The translations under genes and the position numbers were made by a program. Under the pieces are notes generated by a model that was given only the letters and a program-made list of their open reading frames with translations, was not told the DNA's origin and ran no database searches. 64,000 nt of DNA from an uncultured Lentisphaeria bacterium (GTDB lineage: Bacteria > Verrucomicrobiota > Lentisphaeria > Victivallales > UBA1829): contig CAJKAR010000028.1 of NCBI GenBank assembly GCA_905197955.1, positions 1 through 64,000 on the forward strand. The letters are read 5' to 3'. Within the stretch, counting starts at the first letter, position 1; the number at the start of each line of letters is the position of its first letter. Positions 52,170 to 61,534 of this stretch are shown one piece after another.

Positions 52170-54156
52170 TCATTTTTTATATGGAAGTGTTGTACTGCTG
52201 GAGGAGAATGCCGCTCCGGAGACGCTGGTAGAGAGCTGTGCAGCGATGGCATCGCTGGAAATGAATACGGTTGTGATCTGGCCGCCTGTGTTTTACCGGA
52301 ATGGGAAGGCGGATGTCCGTATTCAGCGTTCTTTTCTGAAAGCGGCTGCGGAACATGGACTTGGAGTGATTGTGGAACTGACGGGACAGGTTTCCAATCT
52401 GGAATATCTGCCGGACTGGGAGTGGCGGCGGGAGTTCGCCGTGGAGAATTCCGATGGGACCCCGGCATTGATGCAGAACGGTCTTGGAGAGTTGAATTAC
52501 AATCATCCGGAAGTAAAGAGTCGGATAAAACGGTTCCTGGAGTTTGTCGTAGGAGAATTGAAAGACGAGCCTGCTCTCTGCGGATGGGATATCTGGAATG
52601 AGACACATTTTAAGTCATTTGATGCGTATACTTTACATCTGTTTCGAGAATGGCTGGAAAAGAAATATGGACAGATTGAGAATTTGAATGGAATCTGGAA
52701 AAAATCGTATACGGATTTTTCGCAGATTCGTCTGGATCCTGTTACCTGGGCGTCGATTGTTCCGGATACGGACTGGGAGGAATTTCGTGTGAAACATCTG
52801 GCGGAGATTGCCGCAGAGTGGGCGGAGGTGGTCCGGAAGGTGGATCCGGTTCATCCTGTCACGGCGGACAATGTGATGAGCAATGCTGTCTGGAGTGAAT
52901 TTGACCGAGGAACCGATGACTGGGAACTGGCAAAAACGGTAGATTGTTTTGGAATCTCTTTTTATCCGAAAACAGGGGGACGTCTTTTAAAGGAGAATTC
53001 GCCCTCTCTTCGGACGTTTACCTTTGCCGGAGCTGCATCCGCAGGGAACGGACAATTCATGATTGCGGAAATGCAGAGCCATTGTTATTCGGAACTTTTT
53101 ACTTGTGAACGAGTTATACCGGAGGAACTGATCGACTGGAATTTTGAAGCTCTGTTTCAGGGTGCGTGCGGATCGGTCTATTGGAAGTGGGAGCCGTTCC
53201 GGACTGGATTTCAACTTGGCGGAAGGGGACTGGTTCTTGCCGATGGATCTTTCAGCCGTCGTGCGGATGCCGCTAGGGAATTCGGGAGATTTCTGAAACA
53301 ATATCCGGATGCTTCGCATCTGACTCCGCTGAAAACTGCTGCGGTTCTGTATGACCGGAGAACGAATTTTACCGTGAAAGCGATGAATAATCGGATTCGC
53401 CATATCATCGGGGATGATCAGCCTGCACGATCGCGTCTTGGGGTGGCGGAACTTTGTTTCCAGCGGAATCTTCCTCTGACCGTCGTAACACCGGAGTTGT
53501 TTTTGAAACAAGAGGAACTCTCATTCTCCATCTTGTTCCTCCCATATCAAGTTGTTATGGATCAGGAGCTTGCAAATGGTGTGGAGCGCTTTCTCCGGAA
53601 TGGCGGAACCGTTGTTGCGAGCGCTCCTTTCGGGACAGTTTCTCCGGATGGACGTTTGTTTGAAGCTCTGCCGGGAGGCCCTCTGCATCATCTGACTGGA
53701 ATTCGTCTGACAGACAGCCGGGAAGATTCCTATCATGGAATTCCGATGGATCTTCAGGTTCTTGAAATTATTGATTCCGAAGTGGTTATGAAAACAGATG
53801 GAGGGTTTCCGCTTCTGCTGCTTCGAAGGGAGGGAAAAGGACGACTCTTTTTTGCTGCAGCAGATGTCTGGAATATGGAACTCATTGGAAATGAAATATT
53901 TGATTATATTCTGAAATCCGATGGCAGGCGGGCCGTTCCTCTTCAGGCGGATTGTCACGTGGAATATGCATCGGGAGAAGAGTTCGACTATCTCTGGGTG
54001 CCGAATTATGAAAACGCGGAGTTCTGCCGGATCGGCCTGACCAGGGAGGCGGAAGTAATTTTCGGCAAAGGTAAAATGGAACGCTCTGCAGATGGTTTGA
54101 CTTTACAACATGCGCGGCAGATGGTTTTGCGTTTGAGAAAGGAGATTGGAGAATGA
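52162..54156 (+). CDS. GH42-family beta-galactosidase-like enzyme
   Basis: A 664-residue protein of GH42 layout: TIM barrel (about 1-370), Rossmann-like trimerisation domain (TPLKTAAVLYDRRTNF ... ILFLPYQVVMDQELANGVERFLRNGGTVVASAPFG) and a small C-terminal domain. The acid/base is Glu147 in GWDIWNETHF and the nucleophile is Glu303 in MIAEMQSH. There is no signal peptide, so it acts on imported oligosaccharides, likely removing beta-galactosyl or related residues. It overlaps both neighbours (8 and 4 bases). Confidence 0.9.
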   Translation: MFNHFLYGSVVLLEENAAPETLVESCAAMASLEMNTVVIWPPVFYRNGKADVRIQRSFLKAAAEHGLGVIVELTGQVSNLEYLPDWEWRREFAVENSDGTPALMQNGLGELNYNHPEVKSRIKRFLEFVVGELKDEPALCGWDIWNETHFKSFDAYTLHLFREWLEKKYGQIENLNGIWKKSYTDFSQIRLDPVTWASIVPDTDWEEFRVKHLAEIAAEWAEVVRKVDPVHPVTADNVMSNAVWSEFDRGTDDWELAKTVDCFGISFYPKTGGRLLKENSPSLRTFTFAGAASAGNGQFMIAEMQSHCYSELFTCERVIPEELIDWNFEALFQGACGSVYWKWEPFRTGFQLGGRGLVLADGSFSRRADAAREFGRFLKQYPDASHLTPLKTAAVLYDRRTNFTVKAMNNRIRHIIGDDQPARSRLGVAELCFQRNLPLTVVTPELFLKQEELSFSILFLPYQVVMDQELANGVERFLRNGGTVVASAPFGTVSPDGRLFEALPGGPLHHLTGIRLTDSREDSYHGIPMDLQVLEIIDSEVVMKTDGGFPLLLLRREGKGRLFFAAADVWNMELIGNEIFDYILKSDGRRAVPLQADCHVEYASGEEFDYLWVPNYENAEFCRIGLTREAEVIFGKGKMERSADGLTLQHARQMVLRLRKEIGE

Positions 54157-55241
54157 AGTGTCCTGCAATTTTTCGAATAGAATCGAACCGGGTTTGGCGC
54201 ACCTATCTCGGCGGACGGACTCTGGATGAGATTTCCGGTGAGGCGAATCCGGCGGATTCCCATTTCCCGGAAGATTGGATTCTTTCGACAACTCTTGCAA
54301 AAAATATTGGAAGGGAAACGTTTACAACAGAAGGTCTCTCTTCGTTATCATCCACTGGAAATGTAACACAGTTCCTTTCGGAATGGCTGGATCGCTGTCC
54401 TGTTGAGATGCTGGGGGAACGGCACCTTGCGCAATTTGGAAAGAGCGCCGGATTTCTATTGAAGTTTCTGGATTCTTCGATTCGTCTTCACATGCAGTGT
54501 CATCCGACGGTATCGTTTTCGCGTCGTTTCCTGAATTCAGAACATGGAAAGAGCGAAGGTTATCTCATTCTGGGGAGTCGTCCCGAAGTTGATCCGTATA
54601 TTTACCTCGGTTTCCAGCATCTTCCGGAGCAGAAGGTCTTTCGAAAGGCAATTCTGGAACAGAATGAAAAAGCGCTTTTGGAGTGTTTTGAGAAAATCCA
54701 GGTTCGTCCCGGAGATGTGTTTTTCGTACCCGGCGGATTTCCTCATGCGATCGGTGAGGGGATTTTTATGATAGAGATCATGGAACCGACCGATTTTGCT
54801 GTGCGAATTGAGTTCGAACGGGGGGGATATGTTCTTCCGGAACAGGCGCGTTTCATGGGGCGCGATGTGGATTTTGCGTTGTCGATGTTCGAGTTCCGGG
54901 AGCGTTCAGTGGAAGAGATCCGGCGGGAACAGTTCGTGCTTCCGCGGAAACTGCCGCTGACGGGAGCAGGTGAACGTTTTTCTTTGTTCGATTCCAGATA
55001 CACAAACTGTTTTCGGGCGGAACTGATTAAAATTCATGGAGTTGCAGAAGTGGAACACGACAGCTTCCGTGTGCTGGTCGTAACGGATGGGGAAGGACTC
55101 GTGAGCGCCGGAAATGAGACTCTTTCCCTGAAACGTTTTGACCGGGTTCTGATTCCGCACTGGATCGGAAAGATCCGGCTGGAGAGCCAAAGCGGGATGT
55201 CCCTTGCTGTCGCACTGCCGCCGGAAACGGAAAATCGGTGA
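54153..55241 (+). CDS. manA: Class I mannose-6-phosphate isomerase
   Basis: A 362-residue type I phosphomannose isomerase with zinc ligands Gln115 and His117 (HMQCHP), Glu135 (KSEGYLIL) and His198 (PGGFPHAIGEG), all present. It interconverts mannose-6-phosphate and fructose-6-phosphate, linking mannose to glycolysis. It overlaps the GH42 gene by ATGA. Its presence suggests that the operon handles mannose-containing glycosides. Confidence 0.9.
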   Translation: MKCPAIFRIESNRVWRTYLGGRTLDEISGEANPADSHFPEDWILSTTLAKNIGRETFTTEGLSSLSSTGNVTQFLSEWLDRCPVEMLGERHLAQFGKSAGFLLKFLDSSIRLHMQCHPTVSFSRRFLNSEHGKSEGYLILGSRPEVDPYIYLGFQHLPEQKVFRKAILEQNEKALLECFEKIQVRPGDVFFVPGGFPHAIGEGIFMIEIMEPTDFAVRIEFERGGYVLPEQARFMGRDVDFALSMFEFRERSVEEIRREQFVLPRKLPLTGAGERFSLFDSRYTNCFRAELIKIHGVAEVEHDSFRVLVVTDGEGLVSAGNETLSLKRFDRVLIPHWIGKIRLESQSGMSLAVALPPETENR

Positions 55242-55257
55242 TTTTCGTATATATTTC
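55233..55257 (+). promoter_or_regulatory. Second copy of the operon motif
   Basis: The core GTGATTTTCGTATATATT matches the element at 50385-50409 and lies about 70 bases upstream of the nitrilase-fold gene. It suggests a second, co-regulated promoter in the same cluster. Confidence 0.5.
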
Positions 55258-55325
55258 ACTACCGGCAGATGTTTTCTGACAAAAAACAAGTATGATATAA
55301 GATTAAGGAAAAAGGGGTGAACAAG

Positions 55326-56558
55326 ATGGATTGGAAGAATCATAAGATTTTTCTTGCAGAACATTTTCTGCAGCTTCCGGAAGTGAAGTGCGGAGAGGAC
55401 GGATGTTCAATTCTGCGCAGCGGTAAACAGGGAGGAATGGCGGCGCATCTTTTCTTTTATACTCTTACGGGGGAGCGGGCGCTCCGTTTTTCCGTTTCTG
55501 CAAATGCGAGCATCGATACGCCTCCGGAATGTTTCGGCGCGATTGTGAACTGGCTGGATCCAAATGAAAAAATGATGGCACGCGACTATTTGCATCGGAA
55601 AGGAAAAGATTCTTTTGAGAGAGTCCTTCCGGTGCCCTCGGGAGCCGTGGCTTTTTCGCTGGAACTGTTCAGCCGATGGACCTCCGCGGATCTTGTTTTT
55701 TCAAATCCGGAAGTGGAGAGCGCAGAATGGAACTCCCGTCCTGTTCGGCTGGTGACAACCAAGGTGAATCCTCCGCAGGGGAGTTCCATGGAAGGAAATC
55801 TGAATCTGATTTCCGAATTTCTGGAACGCATCGGCCGAGAAGTGGAGAGACCGGATCTGATCCTTCTGCCGGAAAATCTGAATACTCGAAATGCCATTCT
55901 TTCTGCTGCGGAACGGGTGCAGAGTGCGGATGGCGAGTATTTCCGCCTGCTGAGCGGATTCGCCCGGAAGCTGAAGACATATCTGGTAACGACCTTTGCT
56001 GAGATTCAGGATGGAAATTGTTACAATACCGCAGTTGTGATCGGCCGCGATGGAACGCTTGCAGGGAAATATCGCAAAGTTCATCTGACGTTAAGTGAAA
56101 GTGAGGCGGGGTTCCTGCCGGGAGATTCTTTCCCGGTCTTTGCGCTGGATTTCGGACGGATCGGAATCGCAACGTGCTGGGACAACTGGTTCCCGGAGAG
56201 CGTCCGGATGCTGCGATTGAATGGCGCGGAAATCGTTCTGTTTCCGCTTGCCGGAGATGGCGAGCCCCTGCACTGGGAACACGTCTGGCGGACGCGCGCA
56301 ATGGATAATGGCGTTTATCTTGCCGCGTCAATTTCCCAGGGGGAGGCAAAGATTCCGGTTCCCGCTCGTGTGATCCGTCCCGACGGGAGCATCTGTGCCG
56401 AGACAACGGCAAATCCAGGATATGCTGTCGCGGATCTGGATCTGAGTGAACGATTCCTGACCTACTGGCTTTCGGTCGGACCGGCGCTGGGGGAGGGGCC
56501 AAGTCTTTATCAGATGGAGAGACGTGTCGAGTGCTATCACGCTTCTTCAGAGATCTAA
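55326..56558 (+). CDS. Carbon-nitrogen hydrolase with an N-terminal beta domain
   Basis: A 410-residue protein. The first ~135 residues look like a beta-sandwich; the rest is a nitrilase-superfamily domain with the triad Glu183 (LLPENLNTR), Lys251 (GKYRKVHL) and Cys284 (GIATCWDNWFPES). It would hydrolyse an amide or nitrile bond, possibly in an N-acyl or carbamoyl group of a sugar derivative. The added N-terminal domain is not part of the usual nitrilase fold. The start at 55326 is preferred over a GTG three codons earlier. Confidence 0.85.
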   Translation: MDWKNHKIFLAEHFLQLPEVKCGEDGCSILRSGKQGGMAAHLFFYTLTGERALRFSVSANASIDTPPECFGAIVNWLDPNEKMMARDYLHRKGKDSFERVLPVPSGAVAFSLELFSRWTSADLVFSNPEVESAEWNSRPVRLVTTKVNPPQGSSMEGNLNLISEFLERIGREVERPDLILLPENLNTRNAILSAAERVQSADGEYFRLLSGFARKLKTYLVTTFAEIQDGNCYNTAVVIGRDGTLAGKYRKVHLTLSESEAGFLPGDSFPVFALDFGRIGIATCWDNWFPESVRMLRLNGAEIVLFPLAGDGEPLHWEHVWRTRAMDNGVYLAASISQGEAKIPVPARVIRPDGSICAETTANPGYAVADLDLSERFLTYWLSVGPALGEGPSLYQMERRVECYHASSEI

Positions 56559-56577
56559 AATAAGGAGAACAAGTCAA

Positions 56578-57645
56578 ATGAGTGGAGAGGATCCTTATAT
56601 GAAAGTGCATGCCGCGGATGAGAACGGCATCGTCTGGAAGAGTGCGGATTTTGAACCATCGGTTCTGGAGGGCTTCCTCCACCGTCCGCCGGGAGGAGCG
56701 TTCCGCCGTCTTGAACCGGGTGCTCTGCCGCCGGGAGTCGAGGCGCATTGCGTGCAGTCCGCCGGAGGACAGCTCCGTTTCCGGACCGATTCCCGCAGAA
56801 TCATGGTCCGGGCTTCCGTCCGGATGCGCGACAACGACGCGGATATCATGAGTTATGGCCGTCTTGGATTCGATCTCTATCTGGGGAAGCCGGAAAACTC
56901 GAAGTTCATCGGCGTTTCCCGTCTGAATTTTGATGCCCTGCGCGGACTTTCCGCAAGCTATTCTGCTCCCGTATTTCAAACGGCTGAGCCGGATTTGGTC
57001 ATGCGGGAGTTCACTCTCTATTTTCCTCTGTATGCTCAGGTCGAATCCTTTGAGATCGGTTTTGAGGAAGGTGCGCATTTCGGTGCTCCGACTCCCCGGA
57101 ATGATGCGCGGCCGCTGGTGTGTTACGGCACTTCCATTACGCAGGGGTGCTGTGCATCGCGTCCGGGCGTGTGCTATACAAACCGCCTCTCACGCCTTCT
57201 GAACCGTCCGGTGCTGAACATGGGATTCGCCGGATCGGGAAGGGGAGAACCGGAAGTGGCGGAACGTCTTGCTGCGATCGAGTCTCCCGGGCTCTATCTT
57301 CTGGATTACGATCCCAACACTACGTTGGAGAAACTGGAAGAGACTCTGCCCGCATTCGTCCGGATTCTGCTGGAGCGACATCCGGAAGTGCCGATTTTGA
57401 CCGTCTCCAAAATTCTCTATCCGGGCGAAGTGGCGGAACAGAACCGCAGATGGGCCGCGATTCATCGGAAGAATATGGAAACATTCCGGCAGGCAGGGTT
57501 CCGCAATGTCTATTTTCTCGATGGTTCCGCTCTGCTGGGCTCCGATCCTGCCGAATGCATCGCGGACAACTGTCATCCGAATGATCTCGGCTTTTACCGG
57601 ATGTCGGAAGGACTCTGCTCCGCGCTCCGACCGCTTCTCGCATAG
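56578..57645 (+). CDS. SGNH/GDSL-family hydrolase
   Basis: A 355-residue protein with an N-terminal beta-sandwich (about 1-170) and a C-terminal SGNH esterase domain: block I YGTSITQG with Ser186, block II Gly in GFAGSGRGE, and block V DNCHPND with Asp330 and His333. Enzymes of this layout often remove acetyl or other acyl groups from carbohydrates. The ATG at 56578 follows AAGGAGAACAAGTCAA, 20 bases after the nitrilase-fold gene. It has no signal peptide. Confidence 0.85.
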   Translation: MSGEDPYMKVHAADENGIVWKSADFEPSVLEGFLHRPPGGAFRRLEPGALPPGVEAHCVQSAGGQLRFRTDSRRIMVRASVRMRDNDADIMSYGRLGFDLYLGKPENSKFIGVSRLNFDALRGLSASYSAPVFQTAEPDLVMREFTLYFPLYAQVESFEIGFEEGAHFGAPTPRNDARPLVCYGTSITQGCCASRPGVCYTNRLSRLLNRPVLNMGFAGSGRGEPEVAERLAAIESPGLYLLDYDPNTTLEKLEETLPAFVRILLERHPEVPILTVSKILYPGEVAEQNRRWAAIHRKNMETFRQAGFRNVYFLDGSALLGSDPAECIADNCHPNDLGFYRMSEGLCSALRPLLA

Positions 57646-57674
57646 GAGGAGTTATTCATAAAAATGGCTGGCGT

Positions 57675-60023
57675 TTACTCCGACTCCCCGTATTCCCGGA
57701 TCGCTTCCAGAAACGGACGCACAACAGTCGTGAGTTTTGCGGGGCCGATGCCTTTGATTCCCAGAGCTTCTTCCGGAGTCGTCGGCCTCCGCTCCGCCAG
57801 TTCGGCAAGCGCCTCGTTCGAGAGAATGAGATAGAGTGGAACATGACGTTTTTCCGCCAGTTGAACCCGAATCCGTTTCAACTGTTCGTAGAGTCCATCC
57901 GCAGATGCGGCGGATGACCGGGGGGATTCCTGCGGTCCTTTCGGATGCGACGCGGATTTCCTGCGCGGTTTTGATTCCACTTCATCGGGATCTTCGGGCA
58001 GGGCGAGACGGACCGGTTCAATGCCGGCAAGAACATTCGCTCCGAAACAGGTCAGGTCCAGACACGGGTATTCCTGACTGCCGACTCGATCAATGCATCC
58101 TGCATCTTCCAGCGCTTTCATGTAAAGAAGAATCCGGTTCTGCTTCAGACGCCGCAGACGGCCGAACATCGGAGAGCGGTCAAGTCCGCGCTGTGTGATT
58201 TCCGGTCGTCTGGCTCCTGCAAGAATCAGACTCAGTTTGCCGCGGCCGAGACGCCCGGAAAACGCATCAATCGTATGCAGAATGGCGCGGACCGCCTCTT
58301 CCTCCCGTTCCGAAAGTTCTCGCTCGGCAGGTACTTCCCTCCGGGAGATATTGCAGAGATCGCAGTTCTCGCATTTCCAGCCGTCGGCCTTTTCTCCGAA
58401 GTAGGAAACCAGGTAGGCCTGCCGGCAGCCGTGCGTTTTCGTATAGGCAATGACTTCATCCAGCCGTTCCAGTTCGATTTCCCGTTTCCGTTTCAGTTCG
58501 TCAAAGTCGATTCCCGGCTCCTCCTGTTCCGGATGGAGCAGTTCAATGGTTCTGCCGGCAGAGGGCATCACCCAGCTCAGACACTGTCCATCCAGATTCT
58601 TCAGAACCCGTTCCACCTGTTCCACACTCAGACCCGCAATGGCCGAAAGCTGTTCGCAGGTGCAGGATACCGGATGCATCAGCTCCTTGCCGAAATGACG
58701 GATGCAGCGGTAGAGAAAACGCGAACGTTGTGTCGCCTGAGCCTCATGCTGGCGTGCCAGCATCTCCGGATCCTGCGTGAGCGTGAGCAGTCCGGGCATC
58801 CGGCGGTAGCCCCGCTGGATGCAGCCCCCGGATTCAAGAGCAGTCAGAGCGGCGGCTACCTGAGGTTCGGATTTCGCTGAGTCAAGCATCGGAAGAAGAT
58901 CTTCGGGATTCAGTTCCAGTTCCGTTGTTTTGTTGGCAAGAGCGGATTGCAGAAGAGTATCGTAAAGCTCGCGGACCAGTTCCTCGGATGGATTGTTCTT
59001 GTCGATCAAGAACTCCTGAATGTAACGATCCCGGTAGGAAAAGAGAAGGACACAGTCGGCAGGTTCTCCATCCCGTCCAGCGCGTCCGGCCTCCTGATAG
59101 TACGCCTCCAGCGATCCGGTGATGTTGTAATGGATGACCAGACGCACATCCGGCCGGTCAATACCCATTCCAAACGCATTTGTTGCAACGAGAACCGGAC
59201 AGGGATCGTTCATAAAGCGGTCCTGCGCCTCGGTTCTCGCCGCATCGCTCATGCCGGCGTGATAGGCGATGAGGCCGAACTCCTCCGCAAGCTGTTCAAC
59301 CGTTTTGCGGGTGGAGGCGTAGATGATCGTCGGAACCTTTCTGTCCAGAAGTTTTTCCAACTGGCGGTTCTTCTCCTCATTTCCGGAGCACTGGAGCACG
59401 GAAAACGAAAGATTCGGCCGCTTGAAGCCGGCTACATGCAGATGCATTGAGGGACGCCGAAGCTGTTCCAGAATATCTTTGCGGACCCTGCTGGTCGCCG
59501 TCGCCGTAAACGCACAGACCTGACGGATCGCGTACCGCTCCGAAGCCTCCCCAAGTTTCAGATAAGACGGCCGGAAGTCATGTCCCCACTGACTGATGCA
59601 GTGCGCTTCATCCACGATCATGATTTCCGGAGGCGTGCGGGATAGAAAGTTCTGAAAGGAATCCGTCTGGAAACGTTCCGGCGCCACATAGAGAATCTTG
59701 ACGAATCCCGCCTCCGTATCTTCCAGAATCCGGAACTGCTCCCGCATCGGAACCGTGGTGTTGATGTACGATGCAGGAATCCCTTTTTCCCGGAGCGCAT
59801 CCACCTGATCCTTCATCAGCGAGATCAGAGGGGAGACCACAATGCCGTAGCCGCCGCAGAGAAGAATCGGAAGTTGATAGCAGAGCGATTTTCCTGCTCC
59901 GGTCGGCATCACGACACAGAGGTCTTTTCCTGCCATGATCTCATTGACGATCTCTTCCTGATTGTCCAGAAAGGTGTCGAATCCGAAATATTGTTTGAGT
60001 GCGACGGCAATTCGCTGATCCAT
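57675..60023 (-). CDS. recQ: ATP-dependent DNA helicase RecQ
   Basis: A 782-residue RecQ with Walker A PTGAGKSLCYQ, DEAH box VDEAHCISQWGHDFRP, motifs IIYAST and ATNAFGMGIDRPDVR, the four-Cys zinc site (including CENCDLC), an RQC winged helix, a linker (KSASHPKGPQ) and a C-terminal HRDC domain (LYLILSNEALAELAERRPTTPEEALGIKGIG). It is longer than E. coli RecQ because of the linker. It unwinds DNA in recombination repair. It is convergent with the SGNH gene. Confidence 0.95.
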   Translation of the reverse strand: MDQRIAVALKQYFGFDTFLDNQEEIVNEIMAGKDLCVVMPTGAGKSLCYQLPILLCGGYGIVVSPLISLMKDQVDALREKGIPASYINTTVPMREQFRILEDTEAGFVKILYVAPERFQTDSFQNFLSRTPPEIMIVDEAHCISQWGHDFRPSYLKLGEASERYAIRQVCAFTATATSRVRKDILEQLRRPSMHLHVAGFKRPNLSFSVLQCSGNEEKNRQLEKLLDRKVPTIIYASTRKTVEQLAEEFGLIAYHAGMSDAARTEAQDRFMNDPCPVLVATNAFGMGIDRPDVRLVIHYNITGSLEAYYQEAGRAGRDGEPADCVLLFSYRDRYIQEFLIDKNNPSEELVRELYDTLLQSALANKTTELELNPEDLLPMLDSAKSEPQVAAALTALESGGCIQRGYRRMPGLLTLTQDPEMLARQHEAQATQRSRFLYRCIRHFGKELMHPVSCTCEQLSAIAGLSVEQVERVLKNLDGQCLSWVMPSAGRTIELLHPEQEEPGIDFDELKRKREIELERLDEVIAYTKTHGCRQAYLVSYFGEKADGWKCENCDLCNISRREVPAERELSEREEEAVRAILHTIDAFSGRLGRGKLSLILAGARRPEITQRGLDRSPMFGRLRRLKQNRILLYMKALEDAGCIDRVGSQEYPCLDLTCFGANVLAGIEPVRLALPEDPDEVESKPRRKSASHPKGPQESPRSSAASADGLYEQLKRIRVQLAEKRHVPLYLILSNEALAELAERRPTTPEEALGIKGIGPAKLTTVVRPFLEAIREYGESE

Positions 60024-60109
60024 ACTGTTCCCTGTCGAAAATATCCCGTTAATATACTGCGCAAACTGAAATCTTCAACAGGATGCGGAACGTTTTTCCT
60101 TTGACACGT

Positions 60110-61345
60110 TCAGCTCTTTTCCGTTCTGGACTTTTCCGATGGCCGTGTCCCCTCGGAAGGGGTTTTCTTCTCCTCATCCTCCATCTGCTTTTTCAAGATC
60201 AGCCCGACGAGCGCCCGGGAGAAATCAGACCCCGTTCTCTTCTGAAGAAAAAATCCTTCCAGATAGAATTGAACCAGCCGGTGCTGCTTTGCATTGGAGG
60301 ACAGGGACCACAGTGCCGCACGCCCGATAAGAGTCCTGACCAGATTTTCCCGGTCTTTTTGAGTCGGGTTCGGGAGCTTCCTGAACTGTTCCGGCGGCAT
60401 GTTGCTCCGGAGCAGATCCAGCGCTCCGACAATTTTTTTCAGCGGTTCTGCCGTCCCCCGGATGAAAAATTCGCTCCAGAGCACATCCAGATGAATCGGC
60501 CGCGAAACCTCTTTTACCTCGAACAGATTGACCGCGCGCCGGTTCAGCAGAGCTCTGGTTTCCGGACTCGCAGACGAGATGGCCGCTTTGACCGCTTCCG
60601 GACCAAGTGAGTTGATGATGCCTGCCGCATGAAGCTTCTGATTGCGAGGAAGAGTTTCCGTCAGACGGAAGAATTCATTCTGCAGCTGGGGATTGTCCTG
60701 CAAAAGAAAATAGAATGGCGCCGTAAGAGGAATCGGATTGCTTTTGCCTTGCCGCTGTTTCTCTTCCAGCAGTTTCAGCATCTCCCGGAAGGCGGAAAGA
60801 ATCTGCTCCGGATGCGGAGAAGCGTAATACTGATTGAGCATTCTCTGCCATGGGACCGGTTTATCCGGAAGCGGAAGGCGATCTTCCAGCTGAATGGCAG
60901 TCCGGAGCGGAACACACTCTCCGGAGTTCCGGTCCTTGAGGAGAAGATCGATCCGATAGAGTCCGGAAGGGTCCTTCTCTTCAAAACTCATGACGGCATG
61001 ATACGGCGAGAGCTGGAGATTCCGGCTGTCCTGACAGGTCGCGCGGAAGAGCGTGACATCCTCTTTCGTCTCATGCAGGACTTTTCCATCCGGTCCGGTG
61101 ATTTTCAACGATCCCGCCACATCGGCTTTCTGCTCGGCAAGGACGGGATTTCGGAATAGAATCCGGATCTGAAACGGCTGCCCGCGGACAACCTTCGATA
61201 CCATACTGATCATCGGCGCCCGGAGCGGAAGAAGCTCCACCCACTGATCCTCAATGTTTTTGGCAAGGGTGGTCAGAACCTGTCCTTCAATGGCGTTCAG
61301 CGAGCAGAAGAGAGTCAGAAAGAGCAATGTCAGAATCTGTTTCAT
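60110..61345 (-). CDS. Secreted or periplasmic protein of unknown function
   Basis: A 411-residue protein with a signal peptide (about 1-18), a beta-rich N-terminal domain (about 20-155: QFRILFRNPVLAEQKADVAGSLKITGPDGKVLHE; GLYRIDLLLKD) and a helical C-terminal half, ending in a Glu/Lys/Ser-rich tail. I do not recognise a family. The start follows GGAGTATCC. It stands alone between the terminator at 61441-61505 and recQ. Confidence 0.6.
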   Translation of the reverse strand: MKQILTLLFLTLFCSLNAIEGQVLTTLAKNIEDQWVELLPLRAPMISMVSKVVRGQPFQIRILFRNPVLAEQKADVAGSLKITGPDGKVLHETKEDVTLFRATCQDSRNLQLSPYHAVMSFEEKDPSGLYRIDLLLKDRNSGECVPLRTAIQLEDRLPLPDKPVPWQRMLNQYYASPHPEQILSAFREMLKLLEEKQRQGKSNPIPLTAPFYFLLQDNPQLQNEFFRLTETLPRNQKLHAAGIINSLGPEAVKAAISSASPETRALLNRRAVNLFEVKEVSRPIHLDVLWSEFFIRGTAEPLKKIVGALDLLRSNMPPEQFRKLPNPTQKDRENLVRTLIGRAALWSLSSNAKQHRLVQFYLEGFFLQKRTGSDFSRALVGLILKKQMEDEEKKTPSEGTRPSEKSRTEKS

Positions 61346-61440
61346 GGATACTCCGCATCGAATATGTAAAGATTGGGGGATAGTTTACATGCTGTTTTGC
61401 GGATTTGCAACAATTCTCTGGAAAAAGATGGAAAAAAGAC

Positions 61441-61505
61441 AAAACCGAACCGCAGAAAGGAGCTTTTTCAGATGTTCTCCGGAAGGAGGAGTGCGGTTCG
61501 GTTTT
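61441..61505 (-). terminator. Terminator of the last pseudopilin operon
   Basis: Perfect 14-bp stem AAAACCGAACCGCA/TGCGGTTCGGTTTT enclosing 37 bases with a smaller nested hairpin (CTCC/GGAG). On the minus strand it is followed by TTTTGTCTTTTTTCC. It lies 30 bases past the pseudopilin stop. Confidence 0.8.
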
Positions 61506-61534
61506 CGGTATGTATCGAATGTGGAGAATCCCGA

